A DNA stretch of 64,000 bases. It comes from an uncultured Candidatus Melainabacteria bacterium. GTDB lineage: Bacteria > Cyanobacteriota > Vampirovibrionia > Gastranaerophilales > Gastranaerophilaceae. A program made the position numbers and the translations under genes. Below are positions 60,414-64,000 of this stretch, one piece after another (within the stretch, counting starts at the first letter, position 1; every line of letters starts with the position of its first letter). The notes below the pieces were generated by a model, which saw only the letters and a program-made list of their open reading frames with translations, was not told the origin of the DNA and searched no databases. The DNA lies in the NCBI GenBank assembly GCA_949902595.1, contig CATLDC010000005.1:1-64000 (forward strand), written 5' to 3'.

Positions 60414-60872
60414 ATGGATCCAATTAAAAATACCGGAATTGATTATGCAATGACAGTTCCGCAAAATCAGGTACAAGGTTATGAAGATTATTCTTCAATG
60501 CCGATGATTTATGAATCAGATGATACTGAAAAGAGAAAAGCTTCTTCAAATATGTTGGGCTATACACTGCTCGGTATCGTGGCTGCTGCAGGAATTGGCT
60601 ACGGTGCAATGAAAGGAAGAAAAGTTTCTGGACTTCAAAAAGAAAACGAAGCGATTAGGGCTGCTAAAGAAGCTGTTGACAAACAGCTTCAAGAAGCTAA
60701 CAATAAGATTGAAGAATTAACAACAAAGAAACAATCAAAAATCAGAAAATTCTTCTCAAAATTGAATCCTAAAAACTGGGGCAAGAAAAAAGAAGCTCCA
60801 GCAGTTGAGCCGAAGCCGGAAGTAAAAGTCGACCCTAAGACTCCTGAAACAACAAAACCGGAAGGTAAATAA
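60414..60872 (+). CDS. Small membrane-anchored coiled-coil protein (152 aa)
   Basis: Not recognised. A polar N-terminal 40 residues, a glycine-containing hydrophobic helix (NMLGYTLLGIVAAAGIGYGAM, about residues 43-63), a basic coiled coil (LQKENEAIRAAKEAVDKQLQEANNKIEELTTKKQSK) and a Pro/Lys-rich tail. It is reminiscent in arrangement of the N-terminus of the 639-aa protein at 23881. The second ATG (60414) is 7 nt from AGGAAGG and is preferred to the first. It has its own promoter and terminator. Confidence 0.6.
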   Translation: MDPIKNTGIDYAMTVPQNQVQGYEDYSSMPMIYESDDTEKRKASSNMLGYTLLGIVAAAGIGYGAMKGRKVSGLQKENEAIRAAKEAVDKQLQEANNKIEELTTKKQSKIRKFFSKLNPKNWGKKKEAPAVEPKPEVKVDPKTPETTKPEGK

Positions 60873-60877
60873 CATAA

Positions 60878-60907
60878 AAAAAGCTTTGGTTAAACCAAAG
60901 CTTTTTT
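60878..60907. terminator. Bidirectional terminator after the 152-aa gene
   Basis: AAAAAGCTTTGGT-TAA-ACCAAAGCTTTTTT; symmetric A/T runs also serve the convergent macA-type gene. Confidence 0.9.
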
Positions 60908-60909
60908 AT

Positions 60910-62067
60910 TTACAATCTTGGCGGTCTCATGCTCTGCTGGGCTTTTTTCCCCTTGCCCCCGCCTTTCATACCCACAAGTATTTTTTCACCTTCAAAAATA
61001 CTATCACCCTTAACCTCTGTGTAAGAATCATCGCTAGCACCAGTCGTAATATCGATTCTCGCAAGCTTCAACCCGTCTTTTATCCAGAGCCCCTGAGTCT
61101 TGTATTTCTGCCCGTCTGATTTCGGGGTGAATTTCAGTGCAATATTTGGAACACAAAGAACATTCTCGTTCTTTGCCGTAATAATCGAAACATTCGCAGT
61201 CATGCCGGGTTTGAGCTTCAAATCGCTGTTATCTACCGTAACAATTACAGAATAGGTCACAACATTTGAAACAGTGGTCGGTGAAATTCTAACCTGTGTA
61301 ACCTTGCCTTCAAACTCGCTGTCAGGATACCCGTCGAGCGTGTAAGTCACATCCTGTCCTTCTTTTACCTTGCCGATATCAGCTTCTGATACGTTAACCT
61401 CGATTTGCATTTTTTCCAAATCCTGCGCTATTGTGAATAACTCCGGAGCCTGAAAACTTGCTGCAACCGGCTGCCCGAGGTCGATTTCACGTGAGATAAT
61501 CATCCCGTCAACAGGCGCTGTAATCTTTGTGTAATTCAGGTTTACAAGTGACTGGTCGTACTGTGCGCGGGTCTGGTTAATCTTTGCTCGCGCTGCATTT
61601 ACCTGAGCGAGGTTAGCTTTGTAGTCGCTTTCTGCCTGGTCTAATTCCGACTTTGGAATAAAATTTCGTGAATAAAGGTTCTTATATCGTTTAAGAGTCT
61701 TTGCACTCATCTCAAAAGTTGCCTGTTTATTGGCTAAATCAGCCTGTGCAGAAGTCATTGAAGCAAGGTTCTGATCCACCGTTGCCTGAAATGTTCGCGG
61801 GTCGATTTCTGCAAGAAGCTGGCCTTTTTTTACGGTTGAATTAAAGTCAACATAAATTGCGCTAATCAGACCTGAAACAGTGGAGCCCACAGAGACTGTG
61901 TTTACCGGGTTAATAGTTCCGGAAGCTTCGACCACATGGGTAATTGTCCGGCGCTCAACCGGTGCTGTTTCATACACTACTTTGTTTTTACACAAGGCGG
62001 ATACTGAAAGCAGCATTAGTATTATAATTGCGATTATGCCTACAATATATCTCTTTTTTATCTTCAT
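60910..62067 (-). CDS. Membrane fusion protein (MacA/HlyD type)
   Basis: Periplasmic adaptor linking an inner-membrane transporter to TolC. The N-terminal helix (YIVGIIAIIILMLLSVSALC) is followed by the lipoyl half (IYVDFNSTVKKGQLLAEIDP), a long alpha-hairpin (LASMTSAQADLANKQATFEMS ... NLAQVNAARAKINQTRAQYD), the second lipoyl half (ITAPVDGMIISREIDLGQPV) and a beta-barrel region. The 385-aa length is typical of MacA. The final residues KGGGKGKKAQQS are basic. The ABC or RND partner is not in the window. Its start overlaps the tolC stop by 4 nt. Confidence 0.9.
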   Translation of the reverse strand: MKIKKRYIVGIIAIIILMLLSVSALCKNKVVYETAPVERRTITHVVEASGTINPVNTVSVGSTVSGLISAIYVDFNSTVKKGQLLAEIDPRTFQATVDQNLASMTSAQADLANKQATFEMSAKTLKRYKNLYSRNFIPKSELDQAESDYKANLAQVNAARAKINQTRAQYDQSLVNLNYTKITAPVDGMIISREIDLGQPVAASFQAPELFTIAQDLEKMQIEVNVSEADIGKVKEGQDVTYTLDGYPDSEFEGKVTQVRISPTTVSNVVTYSVIVTVDNSDLKLKPGMTANVSIITAKNENVLCVPNIALKFTPKSDGQKYKTQGLWIKDGLKLARIDITTGASDDSYTEVKGDSIFEGEKILVGMKGGGKGKKAQQSMRPPRL

Positions 62068-63599
62068 ACATTGTCCTTTTTACTGGTTTTCTTTGTTTTC
62101 TTAGCAAGTTCTTTTTCCTGCTTTTTCAAATCTTTCTGGTAATCTTTGACATCTTCGACAGTCAAAGTATTTTCCTGCGGGAGCGCGATTTGGCGCTCAA
62201 GTGTCGCGCGTGCAACATTGTAGTTGTAAACCGCCTGAACATAAGAGCTCTGCGCGTTATTATAATTTACCCTTGCATCCTGAAGCTGGATATAATCTCC
62301 GAGTCCCACGCTGTAGCGGCCGTCTGCAAGTTCAAGGTTTTCAAGAGTCTGACGCACTTTGGTTTCAAGAAGCGGAATTTGTTTTTCAAGTTGAATCATG
62401 TCAACATAGGCAGTTTGGATATCAAAATACAAGTTCTGGTTCAAGAGTTCAATCTCTGTTTTAGCAAGGTTTAGTTCTGAATTAGCAATATCAACCTCGT
62501 GTTTCACCTGCTTCATATTAAAAGTAGTATTCAAATCAAGATAAACATTCACCCCGTTATTAGCGTAAGTTTTGCTGTTAGCATAGCTATACCCCACGCC
62601 ACCGCGAAGTTCCGGCAGATATTGGCGTTTTGTAAGCAGCACGTACTGTCTCATGGCTTTAAGGGTTGCATTAAGCGCCTTCAAGTCAGGTCTGTTTTCT
62701 TTTGCAATGCTTACAGATTTTTCAAAAGTGTAAGGGTATTTTTCAAACACGTAGTCGCTTAGAACATCGCTTTTTTCAACTTTTGTTGCATAAACCGCGT
62801 CCTGAATATCGTCAGGGAGTTCTAGAAATTTTTCGTAGTTATCAATATTTGTGAGGCTCATTGGAACATACGGGTTTCTAAGATTGAAAGTTTCCGTATT
62901 CTGGATATTGTATTCAGGCGCATAAGCCACGTACATAGCGTTATTCAGGGCAACAATCGCATTTTTGTAGGTGTTTTCAGCCTTAACAAGTGCGACTTTT
63001 GAATCGCTCAGGTTAACTTCTGCATTAACAAGGTCGATTTTTGACTTAATCCCTTCTTCAAAATAAGCAAGTGTTCTCTGGTAGTTTCTCTCGTTTATCT
63101 GGACATTAAGTCTTTCGACCTCCATAAGATTTTTGGCTGCGAGCACTCCGTAGTACTGGAGTTTCACATTAAAAATTGTTGTAAGCACAATCTCGTCAAA
63201 ATCAAACTCGGCAGCGATTTTATTGAACTTCTGCATTCTGATATTGGCGTCAGAGCGTCCGAAGTTCCAGAGAAGCTGCGAAAGTCCTGCATCAAAAGCC
63301 GGCAGGGTTCTTGTATTAAGGGTTGTGCCGTTGTTTCTTCTTGTATAGCCCTGATTAAATCCGCTTCCCAGTGTAACGCTCGGGAAATAAGCAGATTTTG
63401 CCACCCCGACGCTTGAGGCTGCGATATCAAGGTTCAGGATATATTTTTTCACAACAGGGCTGTTATTTAGTGCAATTTTTATACAGTCGTTTATCCCGAG
63501 TGAGGTGTTTTTCTCAATCTGGATGCTTTGGAGTGCTTCTGCTTTAAGCGTGAGCACCATACACATTAATAGTAATACTAGTTTTAATTTATTTCTCAT
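62064..63599 (-). CDS. TolC-type outer membrane efflux protein
   Basis: Outer membrane channel subunit. After a signal peptide (KLKLVLLLMCMVLTLKAEAL) come two OEP repeats with typical helical blocks (GINDCIKIALNNSPVVKKYI; RGDLKALN-like RPDLKALNATLKAM; VGLGDYIQLQDARVNYNNAQSSYVQAVYNYNVARATLERQ). 511 aa with a lysine-rich tail. It precedes the membrane fusion protein in one transcript. The upstream region lacks a clear Shine-Dalgarno sequence. Confidence 0.92.
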   Translation of the reverse strand: MRNKLKLVLLLMCMVLTLKAEALQSIQIEKNTSLGINDCIKIALNNSPVVKKYILNLDIAASSVGVAKSAYFPSVTLGSGFNQGYTRRNNGTTLNTRTLPAFDAGLSQLLWNFGRSDANIRMQKFNKIAAEFDFDEIVLTTIFNVKLQYYGVLAAKNLMEVERLNVQINERNYQRTLAYFEEGIKSKIDLVNAEVNLSDSKVALVKAENTYKNAIVALNNAMYVAYAPEYNIQNTETFNLRNPYVPMSLTNIDNYEKFLELPDDIQDAVYATKVEKSDVLSDYVFEKYPYTFEKSVSIAKENRPDLKALNATLKAMRQYVLLTKRQYLPELRGGVGYSYANSKTYANNGVNVYLDLNTTFNMKQVKHEVDIANSELNLAKTEIELLNQNLYFDIQTAYVDMIQLEKQIPLLETKVRQTLENLELADGRYSVGLGDYIQLQDARVNYNNAQSSYVQAVYNYNVARATLERQIALPQENTLTVEDVKDYQKDLKKQEKELAKKTKKTSKKDNV

Positions 63600-63684
63600 C
63601 GGTCCAAATAATTACAGCTGTTTCTACATTATAAACGACAGCCATAAAATTATGTTCATTTTTTTGTATGAGATTATTCTACTA
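63600..63684. other. Short gap between nadK end and tolC start
   Basis: AT-rich, with a minus-strand TATAAT about 35 nt before the tolC ATG. No hairpin terminator was seen for the upstream nadK gene. Confidence 0.3.
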
Positions 63685-64000
63685 CTACTTTAATTCAGGA
63701 GATATTCCCCAGTGGAGCTTATTTCTCAAAACAGAATAAAAGCTTTCGTCATTAATAAACGCAAGTTTTGCCTTATTTTCGGAAGCTGAAATTGAGATTT
63801 TATCAACGCAATTAGTCGTATCAAACCCGTCTATCGCAACAGAGAGAAGCCTGTCGCTTGTTTTCACCGTAATCATCTCACAGGATGGCACCACAAGTGG
63901 TCTTGCATTGAGTGTATGAGGGCAAATTGGGACAATAACAATAGCATCGAGTGTCGGGTACAATACAGGTCCGCCTGCCGAAAGCCCGTAAGCTGTTGAG
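63685..64000 (-). CDS. nadK: NAD kinase, 3' part (runs off the window)
   Basis: C-terminal about 105 residues of ATP-NAD kinase, which makes NADP. The frame is open to the window edge and shows STAYGLSAGGPVLYPTLDA followed by IVIVPICPHTLNARPLVVPS, a characteristic NadK signature. The 5' two thirds, including the GGDGT motif, lie beyond the window. It is upstream of tolC on the same strand. Confidence 0.92.
   Translation of the reverse strand, partial: STAYGLSAGGPVLYPTLDAIVIVPICPHTLNARPLVVPSCEMITVKTSDRLLSVAIDGFDTTNCVDKISISASENKAKLAFINDESFYSVLRNKLHWGISPELK

Noticed and set aside
1..64000. CRISPR arrays, prophage, insertion sequences or origin of replication
   Set aside because: No spaced direct repeats, transposase or phage genes, and no DnaA-box cluster were found on reading.

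Overview
The window is AT-rich bacterial chromosome, densely packed on both strands. It has no plasmid, phage or insertion-sequence genes and no CRISPR array. The gene set describes a diderm: lipid A synthesis (lpxC, lpxD, fabZ), an MsbA-type exporter, a heptose-phosphate adenylyltransferase, an MlaEFD lipid transporter, a TolC plus membrane-fusion pair, and a DAP and peptidoglycan pathway (asd, dapB, murB, murC, ddl, ftsQ, an ftsL-like gene, rsmH, an AmiC-type amidase). A protein resembling the cyanobacterial clock-input protein LdpA, no photosynthesis genes, and several lineage-specific proteins with short N-terminal F-[RK]-G or AFQA-type motifs suggest a non-photosynthetic cyanobacterial relative (Vampirovibrionia/Melainabacteria, most likely gut Gastranaerophilales). 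This placement is inferred from memory of those families; no search was run.

Layout. 0.2-7 kb: an FAD oxidoreductase, a FliI/SctN-type export ATPase, a lineage-specific coiled-coil protein, rsmH, an ftsL-like gene and the LdpA-like Fe-S protein. 7-8.3 kb: rplJ-rplL with an L10-type leader and attenuator. 8.3-14 kb: a GT39/GT2 glycosyltransferase pair, an amidase and dnaX. 14-21.4 kb (minus): murC-murB-ddl-ftsQ-hemW, preceded by an alpha-oxoamine synthase and SDR pair. 21.5-25.8 kb: tRNA-Lys, a TOPRIM protein and two lineage-specific proteins. 25.9-30.8 kb (minus): dapB-asd-orf70-rfaE2-lpxD-lpxC-fabZ. 30.9-35.1 kb: a candidate small RNA, a patatin lipase and two tandem membrane paralogues. 35.2-40.2 kb: leuC-like, a membrane protein, mtnA and a broken ankyrin-like gene. 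40.2-42.8 kb (minus): ssb, a DUF1537 kinase and a PdxA-like dehydrogenase. 42.9-48.6 kb: a very unusual Clp/FtsH chimera, a hydrolase, a FliG/MgtE-N-like protein and small proteins. 48.6-53.5 kb: mlaEFD and msbA. 53.6-64 kb: manC, pgi, small membrane proteins including OadG, a COG3581 protein, mutL, a small membrane-anchored protein, tolC-macA and the 3' part of nadK.

How they fit together: much of the window builds or maintains the envelope, covering nucleotide sugars (manC, pgi), lipid A and its export, phospholipid transport, peptidoglycan, and polyprenyl-linked glycosylation. A second, less understood layer consists of lineage-specific proteins (coiled-coil axial-like proteins, a FliG/MgtE-N-like protein and an orphan FliI-type ATPase). 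These may belong to a reduced type III export apparatus, and two of the genes share an identical 18-bp upstream element.

The most interesting observations are: a 999-aa protein joining Clp-N, a degenerate Clp AAA module, an FtsH AAA module with lost Walker residues, and an intact HECGH M41 protease; the LdpA homologue; a compact small-RNA candidate with an anti-Shine-Dalgarno tract; repeated promoters whose -10 box lies only 6-9 nt before the start codon (leaderless mRNAs); and REP-like palindromes sitting just upstream of start codons.
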